Shown here piece after piece: positions 23,598 to 30,618 of a stretch of DNA of 30,618 nucleotides (its first letter is position 1; each line of letters starts with the position of its first letter). The position numbers and the translations under genes were made by a program. Source of the DNA: Actinomycetes bacterium (GTDB lineage: Bacteria; Actinomycetota; Acidimicrobiia; Acidimicrobiales; RAAP-2); the NCBI GenBank assembly GCA_021795095.1, contig JAJYPU010000009.1:1-30618 (forward strand). Direction: 5' to 3'. Below the pieces are notes generated by a model. That model made no database searches. It was not told where the DNA came from and was given only the letters and a program-made list of their open reading frames with translations.

Positions 23598-24491
23598 ATG
23601 ACTGAGACCGTTATCCAAGGACCGCCAGTAGACCCCGTGGATCAGTTCCGCACCATGCCACTGCCCGAGTGGCAGACCGAGGGGGAGTACGGCGACATCA
23701 TCTACGAGGTTGGCGAGGGGATCGCGCGGATCACCATCAATCGACCCGAGCGGCGTAACGCCTTTCGTCCTCAGACGCTGTTCGAGCTCGCCAGCGCCTT
23801 CGAGCGCGCCCGGGACAACACTGCGGTCGGCGTGATTGTGTTGACCGGTGCCGGCCCCGACGCGTTCTGCTCGGGCGGTGACCAGAAGATTCGAGGCGAG
23901 GACGGCTACATCGGAGATGACGATGTCGCACGGCAGGGCATCGGACGGCTGAACGTGCTGGATCTACAGGTTCAGATCAGACGGCTTCCCAAGCCCGTGA
24001 TCGCCTCCATTGCCGGGTACGCCATCGGTGGTGGGCACATCTTGCATCTGGTGTGCGACTTGTCAATCGCGGCCGACAACGCTCGTTTCGGTCAGACCGG
24101 CCCGAAAGTGGGCTCCTTTGATGGCGGCTACGGCTCGTCGTTGCTCGCACGCTCGATCGGCCTCAAGCGCGCCAAGGAGGTTTGGTTCCTCTGTCGCCAG
24201 TACGACGCCACGACCGCGCTCGACTGGGGGCTCGTGAACGCCGTGGTGCCTTTAGCGGACCTCGAGGCCGAGACCGTCGCGTGGTGCCGACAGATCCTCA
24301 CTCTGTCGCCGATTGCGCTGCGCATGCTCAAGGCCGGCTTCAACGCCGCCGACGACGGACTGGCGGGGGTTCAACAATTGGCGGGCGACGCAACGATGCT
24401 CTTCTATATGTCCGAAGAGGGACAGGAGGGCCGTAACGCCTTCGTCGAGCACCGTGCACCGGACTTCTCGAAGTTTCCCAAGCGTCCATGA
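23598..24491 (+). CDS. menB: 1,4-dihydroxy-2-naphthoyl-CoA synthase
   Basis: Dieckmann-type ring closure of o-succinylbenzoyl-CoA in the menaquinone pathway. The 297-residue crotonase-fold protein has [33 protein letters not shown] (the CSGGDQ stretch separates MenB from ordinary enoyl-CoA hydratases), [16 protein letters not shown] and [12 protein letters not shown] with conserved active-site Asp. ATG 23598 is chosen because homology starts shortly after it; the frame is open from 23490, but that part lies in the MITE-like element. menA follows with an ATGA overlap. Confidence 0.93.
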   Translation: MTETVIQGPPVDPVDQFRTMPLPEWQTEGEYGDIIYEVGEGIARITINRPERRNAFRPQTLFELASAFERARDNTAVGVIVLTGAGPDAFCSGGDQKIRGEDGYIGDDDVARQGIGRLNVLDLQVQIRRLPKPVIASIAGYAIGGGHILHLVCDLSIAADNARFGQTGPKVGSFDGGYGSSLLARSIGLKRAKEVWFLCRQYDATTALDWGLVNAVVPLADLEAETVAWCRQILTLSPIALRMLKAGFNAADDGLAGVQQLAGDATMLFYMSEEGQEGRNAFVEHRAPDFSKFPKRP

Positions 24492-25357
24492 CGCCAGCCC
24501 CCGGGGCCATCAACCGCTGGGTGCTCGCCGCGCGGCCGCGGACGTTGCCCGCGGCCGTCGTACCCGTCGGGGTGGGGGCCGCGCTCGTGCGTCCCGAGAC
24601 GATCAACTGGTTGAATACCGCGCTCGCGGCCGCGGTGGCGTTGTTGTTGCAGATCGGGACGAACTACGCGAATGACTACTCCGACGGTGTTCGCGGCACC
24701 GACGAGCAGCGCGTCGGGCCGTTCCGTCTCACGGCGTCGAAGTTGGTTCCCGCACGGTGGGTGAAGATCGCAGCTTTCGCGTGCTTCGGGCTCGCGGCGG
24801 TGACCGGACTCGGGCTCGCGGCTCGGACGTCGTGGTGGTTGATCGCGCTGGGGGCGAGTGCGATACTCGCGGGTTATCTCTATACCGGCGGACCGAAGCC
24901 GTACGGGTACTTGGGCCTTGGTGAACTCTTCGTGCTGCTCTACTTCGGTCTGCTCGCCACCGTCGGCACGGCCTACGTGCAGCACCGCGAGGTAATCGGC
25001 GCGGCCTGGTGGATCGGCGTAGCCACTGGCGCGATGGCCTGCGCGCTCTTGGAGGCGAACAATCTTCGTGACGTCGCCGGGGACATCGAAGCAGGCAAGC
25101 GGACCCTCGCCGCGCGACTGGGTCGCGAACGAGGCTCGTGGCTCTTTGGCGCGTGCGTCGCGCTCGTCGCGATCGGACTCGCCGCGGGGGGTGAACCCAT
25201 CGTGGCACTCGTCGCCGTGCTCGCCTACATTCCGGGCGTGCGCATGGCGTTCTCGCCGCGTCGCGGGCGAGAATTGCTCGCGTTACTCCAGTCGTCATCG
25301 CGCGTCCAGCTGCTGCTCGGCGCACTGCTCATCGTCGTGTACACATTCTCCCGTTAG
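24488..25357 (+). CDS. menA: 1,4-dihydroxy-2-naphthoate polyprenyltransferase
   Basis: Attaches the polyprenyl chain to dihydroxynaphthoate, giving demethylmenaquinone. The 289-residue UbiA-family membrane protein has about eight helices and two aspartate-rich motifs: [14 protein letters not shown] (~59-72) and [16 protein letters not shown] (~190-205). The N-terminus has the usual [14 protein letters not shown]. It starts in an ATGA overlap with menB and its stop overlaps the stop of the convergent menH gene (TTAG, 25354-25357). Confidence 0.93.
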   Translation: MTPAPGAINRWVLAARPRTLPAAVVPVGVGAALVRPETINWLNTALAAAVALLLQIGTNYANDYSDGVRGTDEQRVGPFRLTASKLVPARWVKIAAFACFGLAAVTGLGLAARTSWWLIALGASAILAGYLYTGGPKPYGYLGLGELFVLLYFGLLATVGTAYVQHREVIGAAWWIGVATGAMACALLEANNLRDVAGDIEAGKRTLAARLGRERGSWLFGACVALVAIGLAAGGEPIVALVAVLAYIPGVRMAFSPRRGRELLALLQSSSRVQLLLGALLIVVYTFSR

Positions 25358-26098
25358 ACGAGGAACCCGTTGACGTGACGGGCGGTCAGCTCGGGTTGTA
25401 CCAAGTGGGCGGCGTGGCCGGCGCGTTGCACCACGGCCGCCGTGCCATCCTGGACCCTTGCCGCGATAGCGCGGGCCTCGCTGGTGAACTTGTGGTCCAG
25501 TTCGCCCGCCAGTGCGAGCGTCGGCGCCGTGATCACTCGGATGCGTTCACCGAGCCACGCCTGAGTGCCCGTTCCGCAGCGGCGCAGCGACTCCGCGAGA
25601 CCGCGTGAGATCGTGACTACGGCTGGCGAGCTCTTCGGGGTCTCGCCCGAGGTCGGTGAACAACGGCTGGGCGAGCCACTCCTCAAGGAACTTGTCGGCG
25701 CCGACGGCCTCGATGTGGTCGGCCAGGGCGTCGTCGCGGCGGCGGCGGTCCTCTCGTTGCGAGGCGTCCTCGATGCCGCGTGTCGCGCCGAGCAGCACGA
25801 GGCGCGACACGACTTCGGGATGACGTAGGGCGACGTGGAGCGCGACGCGACCGCCGAAGGAGTATCCGCCGAGGTCGCAGGGCGCGTCGAGCAGGTCGGC
25901 CACCAGATCGGCGCATTCGTCAAGGGAGGCCCACACGGTCGCCGCGGCACCGTGGCCCGGCAGGTCGAGTGTCCAGAGTTCGCGAGTCTCTGTCAGAATG
26001 GAACGGAACCGGGCCGCGGACTGACTGGTTTGGGTGAAGCCGTGGAGCCAGACGAACACTGGCCCATCGCCCTCGCGTTCGACCTTGAGGAGTGACAT
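25354..26098 (-). pseudogene. menH: menH-like alpha/beta hydrolase interrupted by a one-base frameshift
   Basis: SHCHC synthase-like hydrolase of the menaquinone pathway. The first frame, from ATG 26098, gives MSLLKVEREGDGPVFVWLHGFTQ..., LDLPGHG, and the nucleophile elbow GGYSFGGR, but then runs out of family sequence near 25600 and stops at 25547. The remaining part, with AGELDHKF (acid) and RAGHAAHLVQP (His), lies in the next frame, ending at 25354. So Ser is in one frame and Asp and His in another. The total span, 745 nt, is one base more than a multiple of three, fitting a single inserted base between about 25595 and 25615. It may be a true mutation, a sequencing error or, less likely, programmed slippage. 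The ATG shares its base with the divergent menD start. Confidence 0.8.
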
Positions 26099-27774
26099 TG
26101 CAATCGAGCGTACCGAACCCGAGCGCCGTGCAGGCCACCTTCGCCGCGACCCTTTTTGACGAGTGGTACCGCCACGGGCTGCGCGAGGTCGTCGTGTGTC
26201 CGGGCTCACGGTCCACACCGCTGGCGATCGGCGCGGCGGGCCACGGCGGCTTGGCGGTACACGTGCGGGTGGACGAGCGCAGCGCGGGATTCTTCGCCAT
26301 CGGCCGTGCGCTCGCGACCTCGTCACCGGTCGCGATCGTCGTGACGAGTGGGACCGCCGCGGCCGAGCTCCACGCGGCGGTCGCGGAGGCGGACCTCGCT
26401 GGCGTGGCGTTGCTCGTGGTCACGGCCGACCGGCCGAGCGAACTTCATGGTGTCGGTGCACCCCAGACGATCGAGCAGCGGGACCTCTACCAGTCGGCGG
26501 TGCGTCGATTCGAGGAGCCCGGTGTGGCGAGACTCGAGGCATCATCGAGTTGGCGACCGTTGGCGAGTCGGTGCTGGTGGGCCGCGGTCGGCATCGACGG
26601 GAGTGGTGGTCCCGTCCACGTCAACGCCGCCTTCGTCGAGCCTCTCGTCGCCGATCCGCTGCAATTGCCCGGTGGGCGCGTTGACGGCGAGCCGTGGCGA
26701 CGGGACGAACCGCGAAGGGTGTTCACGGGTGAGATCGACGTTCGCGGTCGGCGCGTGCTCGCCGTGGTCGGCCGAGGCGTCGCTCGTGAGACGGTGACGT
26801 CGATGAATGACTGCGGGTGGGCTGTCGTCGGTGACGCGACGGTGACTTCGACCATCGCGCACTACGACGGTCTGCTTCGTGACCCGAGTTTCGCCGGCGC
26901 GGCGCGTCCCGACGTCGTTGTGCGTCTGGGGGGTCTCCCCGCCTCAAAGGTCCTCGGCGAGCAGCTACGTCGCTGGCGTATCCCTGCGGTGGCCTGGCGG
27001 GGTTGTGGCTCGCTGAGTGACCCGGACGGCGCGATCGGCGTGACCTACCCGGGGCTGCCCGATTTCGCTGAGCGACGCCTGCACGCCGACAGTGCCTACC
27101 GCGAGTTCTGGGTCAACGCCTCAACCGCGGTTGAAGAGTGGCTGGAGGAGCGCGAGTCGCTCGACGGGCCGTTGAGCGAACCCGACGTGGCCCGAGCGGT
27201 GGTCGCGGCCAGCTCCGAACACGCGGTGGCCTTGGTGGTCGGGTCCTCCATGCCCGTGCGTGACGTCGAGTGGTGGGCACCGACGCGCACGTCTCCGACG
27301 TTCGCCAACCGCGGCGCCAACGGGATCGATGGTGTCGTGTCGACCGTTATGGGCGTCGGGGCCGGCGGTTCGGTGATCGGACTGGTCGGTGACGTGACCT
27401 TCCTGCACGACGTCTCGGGACTGGTGGACGGTCTGGGCGCTGGTGGTGGGCGGTGCGTGCTCGTCGTCGTGGACAACAACGGTGGAGGGATCTTCTCGTT
27501 CCTGTCCCAGGCGACCGCATTGAGCGCACCGGACTTCGAACTGCTCTTTGGCACCCCACGACAGCATGACCTCGAGGCCGTCGCGCGAGCCTTCGGCCAC
27601 CAGGCGGTCTCGGTAAGCACCAGAGCGGCGTTGCGCACGGAGATCGACGCCGGCCTACTTCGCGAGGGCGTCACGGTGGTCGTTGCGCGCGTGCCCGATC
27701 GCACCACCAACGTGACCATCCACGACGAGTACGTGGCCAGCGTCGTGGGTGCCTGGCGGTCGACCCCCTCGTGA
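26098..27774 (+). CDS. menD: SEPHCHC synthase (2-succinyl-5-enolpyruvyl-6-hydroxy-3-cyclohexene-1-carboxylate synthase)
   Basis: Thiamine-diphosphate enzyme joining isochorismate and 2-oxoglutarate, an early menaquinone step. The 558-residue protein has EVVVCPGSRSTPLA (~25), DERSAGFFAIGRALA (~60), VVTSGTAAAELHAAV, ADRPSELHGVGAPQTIEQ, and the C-terminal cofactor motif GDVTFLHDVSGL...VVVDNNGGGIFSFL. TTG 26098 is preferred: GAGGAG lies 5 nt upstream. An in-frame GTG at 26092 would add two residues but overlaps that Shine-Dalgarno. The stop overlaps the ccdA-like start (GTGA). Confidence 0.92.
   Translation: MQSSVPNPSAVQATFAATLFDEWYRHGLREVVVCPGSRSTPLAIGAAGHGGLAVHVRVDERSAGFFAIGRALATSSPVAIVVTSGTAAAELHAAVAEADLAGVALLVVTADRPSELHGVGAPQTIEQRDLYQSAVRRFEEPGVARLEASSSWRPLASRCWWAAVGIDGSGGPVHVNAAFVEPLVADPLQLPGGRVDGEPWRRDEPRRVFTGEIDVRGRRVLAVVGRGVARETVTSMNDCGWAVVGDATVTSTIAHYDGLLRDPSFAGAARPDVVVRLGGLPASKVLGEQLRRWRIPAVAWRGCGSLSDPDGAIGVTYPGLPDFAERRLHADSAYREFWVNASTAVEEWLEERESLDGPLSEPDVARAVVAASSEHAVALVVGSSMPVRDVEWWAPTRTSPTFANRGANGIDGVVSTVMGVGAGGSVIGLVGDVTFLHDVSGLVDGLGAGGGRCVLVVVDNNGGGIFSFLSQATALSAPDFELLFGTPRQHDLEAVARAFGHQAVSVSTRAALRTEIDAGLLREGVTVVVARVPDRTTNVTIHDEYVASVVGAWRSTPS
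26107..26112 (-). promoter_or_regulatory. possible leaderless -10 box of menH
   Basis: On the minus strand TACGCT ends 8 nt before the menH ATG. It lies inside the first codons of divergent menD. Confidence 0.3.
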
Positions 27775-28514
27775 TCGGAGCCCTGCCGAGTTCGCTGATC
27801 GCCGCGTTCCCCCTGGCTTTCGCGGCGGGACTGGTGTCGTTCATTTCACCCTGCGTCCTGCCGCTGCTACCGGGCTACCTGGCGTTCCTGAGCGGTGCCA
27901 CCGGCGGCATCAACGGTCGCACGGGTCGCGGGCGGGCGGTTGCCGGTTCCCTCGCGTTCGTGGTGGGCTTTGCGCTCGTCTTCGTGAGCTTCGGCGCCGC
28001 CTTCGGCGGGCTTGGCAGCGCGTTGCGCACTCACCAACGAGGTCTCGAGATCGCCTTTGGCGCGATCACGATCGTGCTCGGTCTCTTCTTCGCGGGATGG
28101 TGGCCCTCGTCGTGGCTGCAACGTGAGCGGCGTGTTCACCATCTGCCACGCGTCTCGGTGCTCGGTGCGGCGTTGTTGGGTGTGCTGTTCGCGCTGGGTT
28201 GGACACCGTGCATCGGTCCGACGCTGGCCGCGATCTTGGGTCTCGCGGCCTCGTCATCGGGAGCCACCGCACTGCGGGGGTCGATCCTCGCGTTCGTGTA
28301 CTGCCTCGGACTGGGCCTGCCATTCGTGGTCGCGGCGATCGCGACCGAGTGGATGGCCACGGCGTCGAACTGGTTACGCCGGCACCACCGACTCATCGGA
28401 CGTATCGGCGGGGTCATGTTGATCCTCATCGGCCTGGCCGAGATCAGCGGCGCGTGGCACACGTTCGTGCTCTGGCTCCAGGTGCACTTTCCTGCGACCA
28501 ACGCGATCCTCTAG
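27771..28514 (+). CDS. ccdA: CcdA/DsbD-type thiol-disulfide transport protein
   Basis: Carries reducing power across the membrane to thioredoxin-like proteins, for example for cytochrome c maturation. The 247-residue protein has about six membrane helices and the two conserved Cys-Pro-containing helices: FISPCVLPLLPGYL (Cys ~27) and GWTPCIGPTL (Cys ~146). It has no soluble thioredoxin domain, so it is the short CcdA type. GTG 27771 overlaps the menD stop, so it is co-translated. Menaquinone genes next to ccdA are common in actinobacteria because both serve respiration; no ccs genes are in the window. Confidence 0.9.
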   Translation: MIGALPSSLIAAFPLAFAAGLVSFISPCVLPLLPGYLAFLSGATGGINGRTGRGRAVAGSLAFVVGFALVFVSFGAAFGGLGSALRTHQRGLEIAFGAITIVLGLFFAGWWPSSWLQRERRVHHLPRVSVLGAALLGVLFALGWTPCIGPTLAAILGLAASSSGATALRGSILAFVYCLGLGLPFVVAAIATEWMATASNWLRRHHRLIGRIGGVMLILIGLAEISGAWHTFVLWLQVHFPATNAIL

Positions 28515-28537
28515 CCCAACGTGATGAAACGCTCTCG

Positions 28538-28543
28538 TAGACT
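28538..28543 (+). promoter_or_regulatory. leaderless -10 box of tyrS
   Basis: TAGACT, exactly 6 nt before ATG 28550. The 35-nt gap after the ccdA-like gene contains no Shine-Dalgarno and no T-box leader. Confidence 0.5.
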
Positions 28544-28549
28544 TCGACC

Positions 28550-29833
28550 ATGAACCTGCGTGAAGACTGGCAGTTCCGGGGACTCGTCCATCAAGTCACC
28601 GACGACGGCGTCCTGGATCGACTGAGCGCAGGCGCGGTGACGGCGTACATCGGCTTCGACCCCACGGCCTCGTCACTGCACCTCGGCGGGCTGCTGCAGA
28701 TCTGCAACCTGCGACGACTCCAGATCGCGGGGAACCGGCCGATCGCGTTGGCGGGCGGTGGAACCGGGTTGATCGGCGACCCTAGCTTCAAAGACGCTGA
28801 GCGTCCCCTCTTGACCCGCGAACAGCTCGAGGCGAACCTCGACGGAATCCGTGGCCAACTCGAACGACTCCTGGATTTCTCGGCCTCGGCGGGCTCGTCG
28901 CGGGCGATGGTACTCAATAACGCGGACTGGCTGACGACCATGCCGTTGACCGACTTCCTTCGCGACGTCGGTAAGCATTTCACCGTCAACCAGATGGTGG
29001 CCAAGGAGTCGGTGCGCAGCCGGTTGGACCGTGAAGACGTGGGTCTGTCGTTCACCGAGTTCTCCTACATGCTGCTCCAGGCCTATGACTTCCTGCGGCT
29101 CAACATCGATCACGGATGCACCCTGCAGTTGGGCGGCTCGGACCAATGGGGCAACATCACCATGGGCGCCGAGTTGGTGCGAAAGGTGACGGGCCAGTCC
29201 GCTGGCGGCCTCACTTCACCCCTGCTGCTTCGCCCCGACGGGCGAAAGTACGGGAAGTCCGAGGGCGGCAACGATCGCGTCTGGCTCGACCCCGCCATGA
29301 CCTCGCCGTTCGCCTTGCACCAGTTCCTCTTGAACAGCGAGGACGAGATGACCCCGACGCTCCTGCGGTTCTTCACGTTCCTCGATCACGAGACCATCAG
29401 TGAACTGGATGAGTCACTGCGCGTCGACCCCCAGGCCCGTCGAGCTCAGCGCGCCCTCGCGAACGCAGTGGTGGCCATGGTCCACGGCGAGGACGCCGCG
29501 CTGCGTTCAGAGCGTGCCGGTGAGGCGCTGTTCAACGAGTCCATCGCCGAGCTGGACGAGGCGACGTTCCTCGAGGTTGTGGCCGATGCGCCGTCGTCCA
29601 CGGTGGCCCGCGAAGCGGTGCGCGCGGGACTGGACCCGGTGGACGCGCTCGTACAGACTGGACTCGCTTCCTCTAAGGCTGAGGCACGTCGATTCCTCGA
29701 ACAGGGTGGCGTCTACCTGAACAACCGCCGGATCGAGAGCGAAGCGCGCATCGACCTCTCGATGGCCCTGCACGATCGGTACCTGGTGTTGCGCCGCGGG
29801 CGTCGACTGCTCCACCTCATGGTCGTCGCGTGA
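28550..29833 (+). CDS. tyrS: tyrosyl-tRNA synthetase
   Basis: Charges tRNA-Tyr. The 427-residue class I synthetase has YIGFDPTASSLHLGG (HIGH-type motif HLGG at 44-47), the tyrosine and tRNA site segment QAYDFLRL, GGSDQWGNITMG (~196-207), and GRKYGKSEGGN as the KMSKS motif (~230). The C-terminal S4 domain (~360-425) is complete (VQTGLASSKAEARRFLEQGGVYLNN). The length is typical of the bacterial TyrS type. It overlaps the next gene by 4 nt (GTGA). Confidence 0.96.
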   Translation: MNLREDWQFRGLVHQVTDDGVLDRLSAGAVTAYIGFDPTASSLHLGGLLQICNLRRLQIAGNRPIALAGGGTGLIGDPSFKDAERPLLTREQLEANLDGIRGQLERLLDFSASAGSSRAMVLNNADWLTTMPLTDFLRDVGKHFTVNQMVAKESVRSRLDREDVGLSFTEFSYMLLQAYDFLRLNIDHGCTLQLGGSDQWGNITMGAELVRKVTGQSAGGLTSPLLLRPDGRKYGKSEGGNDRVWLDPAMTSPFALHQFLLNSEDEMTPTLLRFFTFLDHETISELDESLRVDPQARRAQRALANAVVAMVHGEDAALRSERAGEALFNESIAELDEATFLEVVADAPSSTVAREAVRAGLDPVDALVQTGLASSKAEARRFLEQGGVYLNNRRIESEARIDLSMALHDRYLVLRRGRRLLHLMVVA

Positions 29834-30261
29834 TCCGTCACGTCGGTGTCCTGCTCGCGGCGGGCTTGACACTGGCGGCGTGTGGGGCGACGGTGAGTAG
29901 CGCGTCGGCACTGCGTGACTGGGTGTCCCAGAGCGGCTACCACAACACGTCACTCGCCCTCGTGGCGGACGCGCGCCACGCGGTGCGCGCCCTCGAAGAC
30001 CCGTCGACCAGCCCCAAGATGCTGCACCTGGTCTGTGGGGTGCTGCTCTATGACACTGAGTCGGCCAACGCATCATTGCCCACACCCGATCAGCAGTCCA
30101 CGACGCTACTTTCGCGGGCCTATACCGACCTCGGTGCCGGTGCGCACCAGTGCTACGACGCCGGTGCGGACAGCGCTCGGCGCAGCGCGGCGCTCGGGTC
30201 TCTTCGAGCCGGGGGGGCGGCCATCGCCGAGGCGACGGCGCGGATCGCGGCCGCTATTTAG
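29830..30261 (+). CDS. small putative lipoprotein
   Basis: A 143-residue exported protein of unknown function. The N-terminus is a lipoprotein signal peptide: Arg at position 3, a hydrophobic core VGVLLAAGLTL, and the lipobox LAAC with Cys18. The mature part is Ala- and Ser-rich and mostly helical, with two more cysteines (LVCGVLLYD and HQCYD) that could form a disulfide. GTG 29830 overlaps the tyrS stop, so it is expressed with tyrS. The lspA product of this window would process it. The stop overlaps the convergent 30258 gene. Confidence 0.8.
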   Translation: MIRHVGVLLAAGLTLAACGATVSSASALRDWVSQSGYHNTSLALVADARHAVRALEDPSTSPKMLHLVCGVLLYDTESANASLPTPDQQSTTLLSRAYTDLGAGAHQCYDAGADSARRSAALGSLRAGGAAIAEATARIAAAI

Positions 30262-30485
30262 GCGTCAGACTTCGGTCGCAAGTCGATCTCCAGGCGCAAG
30301 ATCCCGTCCTCGAGGGTCGCCACAGCATCCCCGAGCATGGCGAAGTCCTGGAAGTCGATGCGGGCGGCCTCGATGAATTGCTGGCGCTCGGGTCCCTCGA
30401 CGGGCGGGAAACCGCGTCGTTTCACGGCCTCGGCGCGCTCGCGGAATCGAAGGACCATCTCATTGGGGTCAAAGGCTGGGCTCAC
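30258..30485 (-). CDS. small uncharacterised protein
   Basis: A 75-residue acidic-basic helical protein, not recognised. It begins MSPAFDPNEMVLRFRERAEAVKRR, then has RQQFIEAARIDFQDFAML, a helix, and a strand-like end GILRLEIDLRP. No signal peptide, membrane helix or cysteine. GTG 30485 is preceded by TAACAT at 6 nt, the same leaderless arrangement as menE. The coding frame is well supported by this promoter and by ending in a 4-nt convergent overlap with the lipoprotein gene. Confidence 0.72.
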   Translation of the reverse strand: MSPAFDPNEMVLRFRERAEAVKRRGFPPVEGPERQQFIEAARIDFQDFAMLGDAVATLEDGILRLEIDLRPKSDA

Positions 30486-30491
30486 GAGTCG

Positions 30492-30497
30492 ATGTTA
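30492..30497 (-). promoter_or_regulatory. leaderless -10 box of the 30485 gene
   Basis: TAACAT on the minus strand, 6 nt before GTG 30485. On the other strand a second TAACAT (30524-30529) may serve the gene starting at 30600. Confidence 0.5.
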
Positions 30498-30599
30498 GGG
30501 GTTCTGAACGCCAGTCGAGTTGGTAACATGGGGGTTCGGCGTGCGAGAGCGACGCTGCGGTTGCCGCCAGTTATGGACCGCGACCAGTGAGGAGTTGAC

Positions 30600-30618
30600 G
30601 TGAAAAAAGGCCGCCACC
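30600..30618 (+). CDS. start of a gene cut by the window edge
   Basis: GTG 30600 has GAGGAG 5 nt upstream and opens a frame reading MKKGRH before the sequence ends. A TAACAT box at 30524-30529 could be its -10, giving a leader of about 70 nt. Nothing can be said about function. Confidence 0.6.

Noticed and set aside
26099..26326. N-terminal extension of the menH frame
   Set aside because: It is antisense to menD and lacks hydrolase character; MSLLKVE at 26098 matches a normal MenH start.
1..30618. tRNA genes, rRNA genes, CRISPR arrays, phage or defence genes
   Set aside because: No clover-leaf with a GGTTCRA arm, no spaced repeats and no such protein families were seen by eye; a tRNAscan or covariance-model run could still find a short RNA.

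Overview
The window is a compact, high-GC stretch of an actinobacterial chromosome. The placement rests on a Bpa-type proteasome activator, the order TraR/DksA finger - lspA - rluD - dnaE, a menaquinone pathway with a short MenE, frequent GTG starts, 1-4 nt gene overlaps, and many start codons lying 6-8 nt behind a TANNNT box (leaderless-type promoters). A deep branch such as Acidimicrobiia is a guess. I see no rRNA, tRNA, CRISPR array, prophage or full-length insertion sequence.

Left part (1-11.3 kb), housekeeping: the end of a Lys/Ala/Glu/Arg-rich coiled-coil protein with a C-terminal TraR/DksA zinc finger; lspA; rluD; then on the minus strand a group-2-like sigma-70 factor and an Rrf2 iron-sulfur-type regulator; divergently bpa and dnaE; an uncharacterised gene with a clear promoter; and a minus-strand pair made of a YyaL/DUF255 thioredoxin-fold protein and an unknown protein.

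Middle (11.3-22.1 kb), a sugar-uptake island: a PfkB sugar kinase and a LacI regulator are divergent across a shared operator. They are followed by a first sugar ABC transporter (binding protein, permease, single-domain ATPase), a Gfo/Idh/MocA oxidoreductase, a second, xylose-type ABC transporter (binding protein, ATPase, permease) and an SDR dehydrogenase. Two matching 14-bp palindromic operators, one in the lacI promoter and one just after the -10 of the first binding-protein gene, tie the regulator to the first transporter. Both binding-protein genes are followed by a strong stem-loop.

Right part (22.1-30.6 kb), menaquinone and others: menE (-), menB-menA (+), menH (-, interrupted by a one-base frameshift), menD (+), then a CcdA-type thiol transporter, tyrS, a small lipoprotein, a small unknown protein and the first codons of another gene. 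Between menE and menB lies a 127-bp element with about 35-bp imperfect terminal inverted repeats, flanked by a perfect 8-bp direct repeat: a MITE-like insertion with its target duplication.
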